This document shows, in pieces, positions 36,481 through 46,191 of a DNA stretch of 64,000 nucleotides. Each line of letters starts with the position of its first letter. Position 1 is the stretch's first letter. Location of the stretch: the NCBI GenBank assembly GCA_029778945.1, contig JAKPBN010000444.1, positions 1-64,000 of the forward strand, read 5' to 3'. The notes below the pieces were generated by a model. The model was not told where the DNA came from. It did no database searches and saw only the letters and a program-made list of their open reading frames with translations. A program made the position numbers and the translations under genes. Origin of the DNA: Spirochaetota bacterium (GTDB taxonomy: Bacteria > Spirochaetota > Spirochaetia > Treponematales > Rectinemataceae).

Positions 36481-37644
36481 ATGGATTTAAAAGAACGCTC
36501 CTCGATCATGGGTGATGGGCCTCGGCTCGCCCTCTACCTCTTTCCGATCCTTGGCTTGGCCATCCTGGCCACGATCCTCCTCCCGGGAGCCTTTGCCTTC
36601 GCGGGGAGGCTCTACGGCCTAGCCTATGTGGCGGGCATCGTGCTCGCCGTCCTGGGCCTCCTCTTCCAGGCCTCCTCGGCCTATGTCCTCATCTCCTCCT
36701 ACAGGGCCGGGAGGCTCGCCACCCGGGGCTCCTACGGCCTGTGCCGGCATCCCATCTTCTCCTGGTGGATCTTTTCCGTCCTCCCGGCCCTGGCCCTGAT
36801 CCTCAACTCCTGGCTCTTCCTCGCCGTGGCCGTCCTTTTTCGCGTCCTCTCCGGGAGCCTGGCCCGGAAGGAGGAAGCCGAGCTTGGGGCCCTCTTTGGC
36901 CTTGACTATGAGACCTATCGGGCCAGGGTGAGGGCCTTCCTGCCCCTGCCCAGGCTGAGGCCCTTCACGGGCCGGCGCCTCCTCAAGGCCCTGGCCTCCC
37001 TGGCTGTCCTTGGCCTCCTCTGCCTGGCCATCTTCCTTGGCCTCGCGCGGCCCCTGGTGCTTCGCCTTGGAGCGACGAGGGCTGAGGCCCAGGCCCCCAT
37101 GGCCGGAGACACTTACATCTCCCCGGCCGCCCCTCGCTATACCCAGGCCATAGACATCGACGCCAGGCCCGAGGAAGTCTGGCGATGGCTCGTCCAGGTG
37201 GGCTATAGGCGGGCGGGCTGGTATAACCTTGACGGGATCAACCGCCTGGCCGGGGCGGACTACTTTTTCGAGGGCGGGGCCTCGGCCCGGCGCATAATCC
37301 CCGAGCTCCAGGGCCTTGCGGTCGGGGACAAGGTCCACCTTGTACCGCCCTTGGGCATGGCCGTCGTCGAGCTGGTCCCGCCCCGGAGCCTTGTCCTCGT
37401 GGCCGATCCCGGCCACAAGGGCGGGGACAATGTGGCCTGGACCTTTGCGGTCGCGCCTCGGCCCGATGGGGGCTCCCGCCTCTACAGCCGCTTTGCCTCG
37501 ACGACCCAGGGTCCCCCCGCGATCCAGGCCCTGATGGCCTTTATCAACGATTTTGGCGGGGCCACCCTCCAGCAGCCCGCCATGCTCTGGGGCCTCAAGC
37601 TCCGGGCCGAGGGCCGGACCATGCTGCGCGCCAAGGCTCCCTAG
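36481..37644 (+). CDS. ICMT-like membrane methyltransferase fused to SRPBCC domain
   Basis: 387 residues from the ATG at 36481 (AAGGAGG upstream). Residues ~1-165 have four to five helices and the isoprenylcysteine/phospholipid methyltransferase signature [12 protein letters not shown] ... [21 protein letters not shown] further helix (~180-205) leads to a C-terminal SRPBCC/polyketide-cyclase-like ligand-binding domain ([21 protein letters not shown] ... [11 protein letters not shown]). The fusion is unusual; it suggests methylation or handling of a hydrophobic ligand at the membrane. One base separates it from the LOG gene. Confidence 0.7.
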   Translation: MDLKERSSIMGDGPRLALYLFPILGLAILATILLPGAFAFAGRLYGLAYVAGIVLAVLGLLFQASSAYVLISSYRAGRLATRGSYGLCRHPIFSWWIFSVLPALALILNSWLFLAVAVLFRVLSGSLARKEEAELGALFGLDYETYRARVRAFLPLPRLRPFTGRRLLKALASLAVLGLLCLAIFLGLARPLVLRLGATRAEAQAPMAGDTYISPAAPRYTQAIDIDARPEEVWRWLVQVGYRRAGWYNLDGINRLAGADYFFEGGASARRIIPELQGLAVGDKVHLVPPLGMAVVELVPPRSLVLVADPGHKGGDNVAWTFAVAPRPDGGSRLYSRFASTTQGPPAIQALMAFINDFGGATLQQPAMLWGLKLRAEGRTMLRAKAP

Positions 37645-37645
37645 C

Positions 37646-38221
37646 ATGATCAGCTCAGTCTGTGTCTTCTGCGGCTCCAGCACGGGGGCGAGGCCCGCCT
37701 ACGAGGCCGCCGCGGCCGCGACGGGAAGGGAGATCGCCCAACGCGGGCTCCGCCTGGTCTACGGCGGGGGCAATGTGGGCATCATGGGCGCCCTGGCCAG
37801 GGCGGCCCTGGACGCCGGAGGGGAGGTCCTCGGGGTCATACCGAGGAAGCTCTATGAGCTCGTCGACCATGTGGAGCTCACCCGCCTCGTCGTCACGGAG
37901 GACATGCGCGAGCGCAAGGCCGCGATGGCCGAGGCCTCGGACGCCTTTATCGCCCTCCCGGGGGGCCTGGGCACCTTCGAGGAGCTCTTCGAGGTCTGGG
38001 CCTGGCGCCAGATCGGCTACCACCGGAAGCCCGTGGGCCTCCTCGAGGTGGAGGGCTTCTACGCGCCCCTTCTCTCCTTCCTCTCCCGGGCATCCTCGGA
38101 GGGCTTTATCAAGGCCCGCCACCTGGAGGACCTGGTCGTGGCCGGGGAGCCGGGCCTCCTCCTCGACCGCCTCGCCGAGGCCAAGCCGCCATTGCCCAAG
38201 CACCCCGAGCGCAAAGCCTAG
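37646..38221 (+). CDS. LOG family protein (TIGR00730-type nucleotide phosphoribohydrolase)
   Basis: 191 residues from the ATG at 37646. Rossmann-like, with the diagnostic [15 protein letters not shown] and [16 protein letters not shown] motifs of LOG enzymes. These split ribose 5-phosphate from AMP or cytokinin nucleotides; in bacteria outside plant association they usually act in nucleotide salvage. The stop of the upstream fusion gene is 1 bp away, so translation is coupled. Confidence 0.88.
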   Translation: MISSVCVFCGSSTGARPAYEAAAAATGREIAQRGLRLVYGGGNVGIMGALARAALDAGGEVLGVIPRKLYELVDHVELTRLVVTEDMRERKAAMAEASDAFIALPGGLGTFEELFEVWAWRQIGYHRKPVGLLEVEGFYAPLLSFLSRASSEGFIKARHLEDLVVAGEPGLLLDRLAEAKPPLPKHPERKA

Positions 38222-38244
38222 GCGCCAGGGCCGCGCCTCATCGG

Positions 38245-38262
38245 CCCTTGACGAGTCAAGGG
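38245..38262. promoter_or_regulatory. Perfect palindrome at the ribosome site of the chemoreceptor-like gene
   Basis: CCCTTGAC-GA-GTCAAGGG. The right arm contains AAGGG, the best Shine-Dalgarno for the GTG at 38269. It could be a DNA operator or a hairpin that hides the ribosome site. Confidence 0.4.
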
Positions 38263-38268
38263 CTTATC

Positions 38269-39654
38269 GTGGAATCTCCTCGGATGGCAGAAAGCGGCGA
38301 CCGGCGGATCGTGTTTCGCTATTTTATCTACTCCCTGGGTTTTGGCCTCCTCATGGGCGTGGCCTTTCCCGTCTATGCGGCCTTCTTTGTGGTCTACCCC
38401 ACGCCGAGGGCCCGGCTGATTTTCACCGGGGGCAGTGTCCTTGCGGGCATCCTTGTGGGCCTGGCCTCCTATCTGATCGGCAAGCTGACTATCCTCAGGA
38501 TCATCGACTCCGTGGCCGATCGCCTGGGCGAGCTGTCCCGCTCCGAGGGCGAGGTGGGCCAGGCCCTCGACCTGGTCTCCTCGGACAGCCTGGGTCGTCT
38601 AGCGGCTAACTTCAATGCCTTCCTGGCCAAGCTCGGGCGCATGCTCTCGGGCCTGGACGCCGTGGCCCAGCGCACCCAGGAGGTGGGCTTCGAGCTTGCG
38701 GCGAACACCACGGAGACCTCGGCGGCCTCGGAGCAGATCTCCCGCCACATGGAGATGATCCACGCGGAGACCGACATCCTCCTCCAGGAAGTCGAGAACG
38801 TCAGCTGGGCCCGGGAGGCGATCCGCGCCTCGGCCGCCACCGTGTCCGCCAATATCGACCGCCAGTCCGAGTCCCTCACGGTCCTTGGGGCGAGCATCGA
38901 GCGCACGGTCGAGGACTTCCGCTCCATCTCCACGGTGACCATGGACCAGACCAAGTCCATCGTGGCCTCGGTGGGGGAGTCGGGCCGGGACCTGGAAGGG
39001 GTGGCCAAGGTGGCCGGCAAGATCCGGGAGGTCTCCGTGAGCGTGGCCGACATAGGCAGGCTCACCGCCGCGATCAAGGAGACCGCCGAGCGCATCACGA
39101 TCCTCGGCCTCAACGCGGCCATCCAGGCATCCCACGCCGGCCCCGCCGGCAAGGGCTTCGCGGTGGTGGCCGGGGAGATCCGGGCCCTCTCCGTCCTGGC
39201 CAGCCGCAACTCCGAGGAGATCGGCGCGGGCCTTGCGGCCATGGAGGGCCTCGTGGCCGACGGGGTCAGGCTCTCGGAGTCCACCGAGGCCAGGCTCTCC
39301 ACCCTCTTCGAGGGCATAGGCCAGAGCGCCGTGGCCATCAAGGAGGTCTCCGAGCGCTTTGAGGCTTTTATCGCCAAGACCGAGTCCATGCTCCTGGCCC
39401 ACAACGCCCTCGTCAAGGTGACCATCGACGTCACGGAATCCATGATGGGCATGCGGGACAACACGGACGTGATCGAGAATTCGGTGACTATCCTCCTCGA
39501 CACGGCGACCCACTATCGCCAGGCCATAGACGAGGTGGCCCAGGGGATCAGCGAGATAGCCGTGGATGTGGCCCACCTCAACAAGGTTAGCGGAATCAAC
39601 TCGGAGAACACCCAGGCCCTCAAGGCCGAGGTGGGGCGGTTCAGGGCAGGCTAG
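38269..39654 (+). CDS. Chemoreceptor-like protein with no periplasmic sensor domain
   Basis: 461 residues from the GTG at 38269 (AAGGG 6 bp upstream); ATG at 38284 is the alternative. Two adjacent N-terminal helices (~15-35 and ~45-70) leave almost no periplasmic domain. A HAMP-like linker and a long coiled coil follow. The signalling tip is divergent: [34 protein letters not shown], compared with the usual LLALNAAIEAARAGE. It may sense a cytosolic or membrane cue. Confidence 0.8.
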   Translation: MESPRMAESGDRRIVFRYFIYSLGFGLLMGVAFPVYAAFFVVYPTPRARLIFTGGSVLAGILVGLASYLIGKLTILRIIDSVADRLGELSRSEGEVGQALDLVSSDSLGRLAANFNAFLAKLGRMLSGLDAVAQRTQEVGFELAANTTETSAASEQISRHMEMIHAETDILLQEVENVSWAREAIRASAATVSANIDRQSESLTVLGASIERTVEDFRSISTVTMDQTKSIVASVGESGRDLEGVAKVAGKIREVSVSVADIGRLTAAIKETAERITILGLNAAIQASHAGPAGKGFAVVAGEIRALSVLASRNSEEIGAGLAAMEGLVADGVRLSESTEARLSTLFEGIGQSAVAIKEVSERFEAFIAKTESMLLAHNALVKVTIDVTESMMGMRDNTDVIENSVTILLDTATHYRQAIDEVAQGISEIAVDVAHLNKVSGINSENTQALKAEVGRFRAG

Positions 39655-39731
39655 GGACGGTTTGCTTTCTGCCCTCCGGGGAGCTAGATTATAGCCTGCG
39701 GCATGAGCCGGAATGGGGATTTCCAAGCCAT

Positions 39732-42047
39732 ATGAGAGCCTCCCGCCTGAATTTAGCCAAGGACCTGCTTTCCACCCTCCTGCTTGTGGTCTTTGTCCTG
39801 GCGGCTGTCTTTGGCCTTATCCCCTCGATCCAGGACCACCAAGCCGCGGTCCTCCGGGCCCAGTATATCGACGAGCAGAGGCGCCTGGTGAGCCAGGCGG
39901 TCGTCAACGCCGGCGAGCGGATCCTGAGGATGGAGCGTGTCCTCCCGGCCCTCGGCCTTGATCCCCGGAAGGCCCAGGCCCTCATCCTCCAGGCCCTGGG
40001 CTCGGAGCGCTTTGGGCTGAACGGCTACGGCTATTTCTTCATCTTTGACCGGGACGGGACCATGCTCCTCCATCCGGTTTTTCCCGAGCTCGAGGGCCGC
40101 AAGCTGGACAGCATCCTCTCCGCTGATGGCGCCAACATGGGCAAGGTCTTTTCGGCAGTCCTCGACCAGGCCGACTCGGGCTTTGCGACCTATCTCTGGG
40201 CAGCCCCGGGCATGCTCAAGGCCGAGCCCAAGACCAGCTTTGCCCTCAGGATCCGAAGCCTGGGCTGGACCATTGTCTCAGGCTTCTACGACTCCGACCT
40301 CGAGGCTTCCCTGGCCGCCTACACGAGGATAGCCGGGGAAACCCAGGGGCGGATCCAAGCCACGGCCCTGGGCCTCCTTGGAGCCTGCCTCGTGGTCCTC
40401 ATCGTCCTCTCCCGCCTGGCCCAGTCGAGGATCAAGGGCATAGAGGGCAGGCTCAGGATGCAGATCCTCAACCTGGAGCAATACAAGCTCATCCTGGACG
40501 AGTCTTCCATAGTCTCCCGGACCGACACCTGTGGGGTGATCAACTATGTGAACGACAAGTTCACCCAGGTCACGGGCCATTCCCGGGAGGCCGCCCTGGG
40601 GCACAAGCACAATATCGAGCGCCACCCCGACACCCCCCTCGCGGTCTTCCGGGACCTCTGGGAGACCAGCACCTCGGGCCGGGTCTGGGACGGGGTGATC
40701 AAGAACCTCAAGGCCGACGGGACCAGCTACTACAAGCACGCCACAATCGTGCCCCTTCTCGACGAGTCCGGGCGCATTGTCGAATACCTGTCCTCGGGCC
40801 AGGACGTGACGGCGATCCTCGAGGGCCGGCGGGCCCTGGAAAGGGCCTTCCTCACCGATCCTCTCACGGGCCTCGGCAGCCGCATCCGGCTCCTTCGGGA
40901 CCTCGAGGATTGCGGGGATGCCTCGGTGGCCCTCCTGGACATCGAGGGCTTTTCCGCCCTCAACCAGGCCTTTGGCTCCTCCGAGGGCGACTTGGTGCTC
41001 AAGCAGCTTGCCTCCCGCCTCCTCGACTTTGGCCGGGCCCAAGGCATGTCGGCCTACCGCATCTGGGCAGACACCTTTGCCCTCCTCGAGCCCTCGGAGG
41101 GCCGGGGGGATTTTGGGGAGAAGGTCACGGGCCTGGCGGTCCGCCTGGGCTCGGAGTCCTTTGACATGGGGGGCAACAAGGTTCCCCTTATTGTCCATGC
41201 GGGCATCTCGATCCGCGGCAAGGATCCCTTCCTCTACGCCGACCTGGCCCTAAAGCGGGCCAAGGCCAGCCATCGCATGGTCAGCGTCTTTGGGGGGGCC
41301 GAGGCCGAGGCCCCCGGGGACAGCCTGGGCAACCTGAGGATCCTCGCGAGCCTTCACGAGGCCCTGGAGAGGGACCGCATCTACCCCGTATTCCAGCCCA
41401 TCCTCGACGTGGCTTCGGGCAGGATCGGCAAATACGAGTGCCTGATGCGGATCGAGGACGCCGAGGGCGGAACGATCATGCCCGACGCCTTTATCCAGAT
41501 CAGCAAGAAGACCAACCTCTACCGCCGCCTCACTCACTCGATGCTCGAGAAGTCCATCGAGGCCTTCCGCCACCTGGACCACGAATTCTCCATCAACCTC
41601 ACGGTCGAGGACCTGATGACCCGGGAGACTATCGACTACCTCGTGGAGGAGGCCGAGCTCAAGGGGGTGTCCGGGCGCCTCTTCGCGGAGATAGTCGAGA
41701 CCGAGGAGCTCCGGGACCTCCCGGACGCCCTGGTGTCCATCGACCGCCTCAGGCAGGCCGGGATGGGGATAGCCGTGGATGACTTTGGCTCGGGCTATTC
41801 CAATTTCGAGTATCTGCTCAAGCTCAAGCCGGACTACATCAAGATCGACCGGGTGATCATCCAGAACCTCCTCGCGGACGACCGCGCCCGGGACATGCTC
41901 GCCTCCATCGTGGGCTTTGCGGGCAAGTCGGGGATAAGGACCATCGCCGAGTATGTGGACTCCCAGGCCCTGATGGACGAGGTTGTCCGCCAGGGCGTGG
42001 GCTTTGTCCAGGGCTGGTTTGTGGGCAAGGCCTCGCGGACGATCTAG
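39732..42047 (+). CDS. Cache-PAS-degenerate GGDEF-EAL phosphodiesterase
   Basis: 771 residues. TM1 (~8-30), a single Cache domain (GYGYFFIFDRDGTMLLHP), TM2 (~210-230), then a PAS domain (SRTDTCGVINYVNDKFTQVTG). The GGDEF motif is replaced by WADTF, so it should not make c-di-GMP. The EAL domain reads ECLMRI, NLTVEDL, EIVETEEL, DDFGSGYSNFEYLLKL and AEYVDS; the key acidic residues remain, so phosphodiesterase activity is plausible. Its stop overlaps the convergent reductase stop within a CTAG. Confidence 0.88.
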   Translation: MRASRLNLAKDLLSTLLLVVFVLAAVFGLIPSIQDHQAAVLRAQYIDEQRRLVSQAVVNAGERILRMERVLPALGLDPRKAQALILQALGSERFGLNGYGYFFIFDRDGTMLLHPVFPELEGRKLDSILSADGANMGKVFSAVLDQADSGFATYLWAAPGMLKAEPKTSFALRIRSLGWTIVSGFYDSDLEASLAAYTRIAGETQGRIQATALGLLGACLVVLIVLSRLAQSRIKGIEGRLRMQILNLEQYKLILDESSIVSRTDTCGVINYVNDKFTQVTGHSREAALGHKHNIERHPDTPLAVFRDLWETSTSGRVWDGVIKNLKADGTSYYKHATIVPLLDESGRIVEYLSSGQDVTAILEGRRALERAFLTDPLTGLGSRIRLLRDLEDCGDASVALLDIEGFSALNQAFGSSEGDLVLKQLASRLLDFGRAQGMSAYRIWADTFALLEPSEGRGDFGEKVTGLAVRLGSESFDMGGNKVPLIVHAGISIRGKDPFLYADLALKRAKASHRMVSVFGGAEAEAPGDSLGNLRILASLHEALERDRIYPVFQPILDVASGRIGKYECLMRIEDAEGGTIMPDAFIQISKKTNLYRRLTHSMLEKSIEAFRHLDHEFSINLTVEDLMTRETIDYLVEEAELKGVSGRLFAEIVETEELRDLPDALVSIDRLRQAGMGIAVDDFGSGYSNFEYLLKLKPDYIKIDRVIIQNLLADDRARDMLASIVGFAGKSGIRTIAEYVDSQALMDEVVRQGVGFVQGWFVGKASRTI

Positions 42048-43009
42048 CGGGCCTCCCGGGAAAGCCGGTCCAGGCTCGTGAGCTCTGCGGGGCTGAGGCG
42101 GAAGCCCATGGACCCCGCCGCCTCCTTCGCCTGGCCCGGCCGCGAGGCTCCGGGTATGGCGACCACCGTCTCCCCCCAGAAGCTCACGAGCCAGTTGAGG
42201 GCCACCTGGCTGGCCGTGGCTCCATGCTCGTCCCCGATGCGCCGCAAGGCCTCGATGAGGGGCCTGGTCCTTGCCAGAGTCTCGGGTCCCAGGGCCGAGG
42301 TCATTCTCCTGCCCCGGCTCACCTGGGCGATTGTCCCCGGATCGTCATGGAAGCGCCCCGTGAGGATGCCCTGGGCCAGGGGAGAATAGGCTATGAGGCT
42401 CACGCCCAGGCGCCGGGCCGTCTCCAGGAGGCCCTTTTCCTCGGCGGAGCGGTCGAGGAGGCTGATCCTCACCTGGTTGGACACAAGGGGGACGCCTCGC
42501 TTGGCCAGGACCTTGTGGGCCTCCTCCATCGCGGCGGCGGAGAAGTTGCTCACCCCTACGGCCTTGACCTTGCCGGCCTCGACGAGGTCAGCCATCGTGT
42601 CGAGCTGGGCCCGCACCGAGGAGAGGCTGAAAGGCTGGTGGATCTGGTAGAGGTCGATGGGCCAGGGCGCCAGGCATTCCAGGCGCTTTTCGATTGTCCT
42701 GCCGATATTGCCCGCCGTCCTGAGGAGGGGCCACCATTTGGTGGCCACCCTGACCGAGCCCGGGGCCACCTTGAGGGCCGTGAGGGCCCCCGCGAGACAG
42801 CGCTCGGAATTACCCCGGCCGTAGATCTCCGCCGTGTCAAACCAGCTTATGCCCCCATCCAGGGCCGCCTTGACCACCGCCGTGGCCGCCTCGTCGTCCA
42901 GGCTCTTCCAGAAGCCGCCGATAAGCCCCTTGCCCTTGCTGAACTGCCAGGTGCCAAGGCCGATCGGCGTTATCTCTATATCGCTCTTTCCCAGTCTGCG
43001 CTTATCCAT
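42044..43009 (-). CDS. Aldo/keto reductase
   Basis: 321 residues from the ATG at 43009, which has GGAAGG upstream; the longer frame to 43099 is rejected. Family motifs are intact: WFDTAEIYGRGNSE (Asp and Tyr of the catalytic tetrad), VATKWWP (Lys), LYQIHQP (His), GVSNFS, and IPGASRPGQAKEAAG near the NADPH site. It reduces an unknown carbonyl. Closest in style to the YhdN/Tas group. Confidence 0.9.
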   Translation of the reverse strand: MDKRRLGKSDIEITPIGLGTWQFSKGKGLIGGFWKSLDDEAATAVVKAALDGGISWFDTAEIYGRGNSERCLAGALTALKVAPGSVRVATKWWPLLRTAGNIGRTIEKRLECLAPWPIDLYQIHQPFSLSSVRAQLDTMADLVEAGKVKAVGVSNFSAAAMEEAHKVLAKRGVPLVSNQVRISLLDRSAEEKGLLETARRLGVSLIAYSPLAQGILTGRFHDDPGTIAQVSRGRRMTSALGPETLARTRPLIEALRRIGDEHGATASQVALNWLVSFWGETVVAIPGASRPGQAKEAAGSMGFRLSPAELTSLDRLSREAR

Positions 43010-43206
43010 GGTTGTGCCTTCCTTTATAGCTAGAAGATACTCATGCCTCCGCTCCCGGCCAAGGCCGGGGGAAAGGAGTTGACTGATCCCGGACACCAAG
43101 GCATCCGCGGCCTTCCCTAAGTTTTGTGTCTATAATCTCTTGTATCTCCATTTCGCTCGGGGTAAAGTATTTTTATTTCGGCCCCAGGCCCAGGTGTGGA
43201 GAGACT

Positions 43207-44574
43207 ATGTCCGAAGATACTATAGATAGAAGGGCTATGAGGGCGGCGATGTTTGAGGAGTACTTCAACGCCGCCCCGGTAGGTCTTCTGATCTACAATA
43301 GCGAAGGCGAATATCTTGACACCAACCCCGCCACCTGCCGGATGCTGGGCTATACCCGGGAAGAGCTCCTGTCCCTGACCATAAAGAACCTCCTTGTGCC
43401 CGGCGCCGAGGAGGCCCACCGGATCTCCTTTGCCCGGCTAAAGGCCGCGGGCTCGGCCTCCGGGGAGAGGTCCATGCGCAGGAAGGACGGGACAAGGATC
43501 GAGGTGATGACCCACTCCATCGCCATCTCCGAGGGCCGCTTCCTGGCCTTCTGCAGCGACCTTTCCCCCCAAAGGACAGCCGAGCGCCGGGGGGGCCTCT
43601 ACCATGACGCGATGGAATCCCTCGAGCAGGCCGTGATCATCGCCGACCTCTCGGGGGCCATCATCGAGGTGAACCGGGCCTTCTGCGAGCTCTATGGCTA
43701 TTCCACCCAGGAGGTCCTGGGCAAGAATCCCCGGATCCTCAATCCCAGCCGCTCGGCCTACATCGACCTGGGCTATACGGGAGAGGAGTATGACCAGCTG
43801 TTCCGGGGCCTCTGGGAGAGCATCAGGGACCCTCTGCGGGGCTCCTGGAAGGGCACCGTCGTCAACCGCAGGAAGGACGGCAACCTGGTCTGGGCAAGCC
43901 TCCAGATCGACACGATCCATGACGAGGCCGGCCAGGCCCTGGGCTATGTGGGCCTGCCCTTTGACATCTCCGAGTCCAGGCGCAAGGAAAAGCTCAGCAA
44001 GGTCGAGCTCTACTCGACGATAGCCGCCCTCGCCGACCTCCGGGACAACGAGACGGGGGGCCACATGAAGCGGGTGGGCCTCTTCACGAAGCTCCTGGCC
44101 AAGGCCCAGGGCATGCCTAGGCAGTATTGTGACGATATCGAGTTCTTCGCCCCCATGCACGACATTGGCAAGGTGGGCATCCTCGACTCCATCCTCCTGG
44201 CCCCCCGCAAGCTCAGCCCCGAGGAGTTCGAGGAGATGAAGGTCCATACGGTCCTGGGCCACAATATCGTGAAGGGCAAAAAGGAGCTGGAGATGGTCTC
44301 GGCCATCACCCTAAGGCACCATGAGCGCTGGGACGGCTCAGGCTATCCCGGTGGCCTGGCCGGGGAGGACATCCCCCTCTCGGCCCGGATCACCGCGGTG
44401 GCCGATATCTACGATGCCCTGAGGAGCGCGCGGCCCTACAAGCGGGCCTGGTCCCACGAGGAGGCGGTCGCGGAGATCCGCGCCATTAGCGGCCGCCACC
44501 TCGATCCCGGCCTCGTGGACTTTTTCCTGGGCCTGGCCTCGACCTTCGAGATGGTCTACGCCCGGATCAAGTAG
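43207..44574 (+). CDS. PAS-PAS-HD-GYP c-di-GMP phosphodiesterase
   Basis: 455 residues from the ATG at 43207 (GGAG upstream). Two PAS domains (about 15-130 and 140-265) precede an HD-GYP domain with HDIGKVGILD, HHERWDGSGYPGGL and ARITAVADIYDAL. All metal-binding and GYP residues appear intact, so hydrolysis of c-di-GMP is expected. No membrane helix: a cytosolic sensor. The 3' end overlaps the convergent gene by 19 bp. Confidence 0.9.
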   Translation: MSEDTIDRRAMRAAMFEEYFNAAPVGLLIYNSEGEYLDTNPATCRMLGYTREELLSLTIKNLLVPGAEEAHRISFARLKAAGSASGERSMRRKDGTRIEVMTHSIAISEGRFLAFCSDLSPQRTAERRGGLYHDAMESLEQAVIIADLSGAIIEVNRAFCELYGYSTQEVLGKNPRILNPSRSAYIDLGYTGEEYDQLFRGLWESIRDPLRGSWKGTVVNRRKDGNLVWASLQIDTIHDEAGQALGYVGLPFDISESRRKEKLSKVELYSTIAALADLRDNETGGHMKRVGLFTKLLAKAQGMPRQYCDDIEFFAPMHDIGKVGILDSILLAPRKLSPEEFEEMKVHTVLGHNIVKGKKELEMVSAITLRHHERWDGSGYPGGLAGEDIPLSARITAVADIYDALRSARPYKRAWSHEEAVAEIRAISGRHLDPGLVDFFLGLASTFEMVYARIK

Positions 44575-45728
44575 GCCAGGGCCTCCCCGAGGGGGCGGGC
44601 CTCGAGGCTCTTCCCCGTGGACATCATGAGGCCTAGGTCCTCCAGCTTGCGGATCGAGTCCTCCACCTCAAAATCCACCTCCCTCCCCAGGCTCTCCCGG
44701 AAGTGGGCCTCGATCGCCCTGTCAAGGCTGGGGAGGTCCCAGGTCCGGCCCTTCCCGGCGGCCAGGAAGGCATAGCCCAGGAGGACCTCCTTGCACTCCT
44801 CCTCCTCGGCCTCGTCCATGAGGTAGGTGTAGACCCCGGAGTTGTTGTCCAGGTTCTGGAAGTAGAGGCTCTCGGTCAGGGACTTGAGGTATTTCTCCAC
44901 CGTGGTGCGATAGCTGAGAAAGCCCTTGAGGGCCACCCCAAAGAGGCCTCCCACCAGGGCCCAAAAGCCCAGCTGGCCCAGGAGGCCCAGGGCGCTCCCA
45001 TGGCCCAGGACATAGCCCACGATCTTGTAGAGGGAGGAGCTGAGGCCCGCGGCCAGGGGCAGGACGACCTTGAGCTTGTCCAGGGGCCGGATCCTGATAT
45101 CCGCGTCCGGAAAGAGCATCTCCAGGTCGACGGTGGGCACGTTCTTGAAGAGCTTGAGGTAGACCTTGTCGCTGCGGTACCTGCCCTGGCTCCGGTGCCC
45201 GTCCTGGCGCCCGTCCCGGGGGGCATCCCTCAGCTTGAACACCAGGACAACCTGGCGGAAGACCGAGTATTCAAAGCGCCGCTTTAGGAAGAAGGTCTTC
45301 TTGACGCTGGCCTCCGGGTATTCTCCCCGGCTGTAGAGGGCCAGGTCCTCATAGTCCCCTAGCTCGACCCTGAGCTGGAGGCCCCAGGGGGAATTCTTGG
45401 CAAAGGCCTCCTGGAGCCTCTCCCGGCTGATCTCGCGATAGTTGGCGCTGACCAGGGCCTTGCGGACCCCCTCGATCACCGTGCCGGCCTCTGCCCCCGT
45501 GGCCTGGGCCGAGACCCCGGGGATGGGCATCGAAGTCCTGTCCGGGTCGAGGACGGCATAGGAGGCCTTCCAGCGCCCGAGGTCCTCGTGGAAGCGGCGG
45601 TGGTAATGGGCCTCGACGAGGGCCGCCAGGTTGAGGAAGGCCGCCCGCTCCCGGCCCTCAGGGAAGAAAGCCGCAAGATGTCCCACGAGGTCGGATCGGG
45701 AGAAGGGGATGGAGTTGTCGCTTTTCAT
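44556..45728 (-). CDS. DUF3754 (TMEM143-like) membrane protein
   Basis: 390 residues from the ATG at 45728. The family core is visible: VYLKLFKNVPTVDLEMLFPDADI followed by DKLKVVLPLAAGLSSSLYKIVGYV and a second helix pair (ALGLLGQLGFWALVGGLFGVALKGFLSY), then YFQNLDNNSGVYTYLMDEAEEEE. DUF3754 proteins have no known biochemical role; the human relative TMEM143 is mitochondrial. It is 4 bp from the YhcH-type gene and probably in one operon with yhcH-araD. Confidence 0.7.
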   Translation of the reverse strand: MKSDNSIPFSRSDLVGHLAAFFPEGRERAAFLNLAALVEAHYHRRFHEDLGRWKASYAVLDPDRTSMPIPGVSAQATGAEAGTVIEGVRKALVSANYREISRERLQEAFAKNSPWGLQLRVELGDYEDLALYSRGEYPEASVKKTFFLKRRFEYSVFRQVVLVFKLRDAPRDGRQDGHRSQGRYRSDKVYLKLFKNVPTVDLEMLFPDADIRIRPLDKLKVVLPLAAGLSSSLYKIVGYVLGHGSALGLLGQLGFWALVGGLFGVALKGFLSYRTTVEKYLKSLTESLYFQNLDNNSGVYTYLMDEAEEEECKEVLLGYAFLAAGKGRTWDLPSLDRAIEAHFRESLGREVDFEVEDSIRKLEDLGLMMSTGKSLEARPLGEALAYLIRA

Positions 45729-45732
45729 GGGC

Positions 45733-46191
45733 CTAGACCTCAACCTTGACCACGATCTTGCGCATAGCCTGCCTGGCCCGGGCCTCGCAGCCGGGCTTAT
45801 GGGCATCCTGGGGAAAGAAGACCGCCACCCGGCCGGGCACCAGGGGCAGGGCCAGCTCCAGGCCCCTGGCCTTGCCCAGGAAGCCAATGTCGCGCTCCTC
45901 GTCAAAGGCTTCCCGGGGCTCGAGCTCCGAGAGGGGCACGGCGTAGCAGACTTCCTCTCCCGAGAGGGCAAACTGGATGTCGATATAGCGCCTATGGCAC
46001 TCATAGTCGGCGGTCTCGGGCTTCTTGGTCTCGTAGGCCTGGACCAAGACGATGACCTTCTCCCCATCGATGGGATATCTGCCCGGCTCTAGCTTGCCCA
46101 GGTCCCGGCCCTCGAGATAGTCGATCGCCGTGTCCAGGTTCCTGAGGAGGCCCTTGTAGCGGCCTAGGGCGGAAAGCCTGTCATAGATCAT
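45733..46191 (-). CDS. YhcH/YjgK/YiaL family protein
   Basis: 152 residues. A cupin-type protein with the DUF386 pattern: [17 protein letters not shown], a conserved [13 protein letters not shown] and [14 protein letters not shown] with the metal-binding His. Members such as NanQ and YiaL act in sugar-acid or sialic acid use, probably as anomerases or isomerases. Its start overlaps the end of the araD-type gene by 4 bp, which fits a sugar-phosphate route. Confidence 0.88.
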   Translation of the reverse strand: MIYDRLSALGRYKGLLRNLDTAIDYLEGRDLGKLEPGRYPIDGEKVIVLVQAYETKKPETADYECHRRYIDIQFALSGEEVCYAVPLSELEPREAFDEERDIGFLGKARGLELALPLVPGRVAVFFPQDAHKPGCEARARQAMRKIVVKVEV

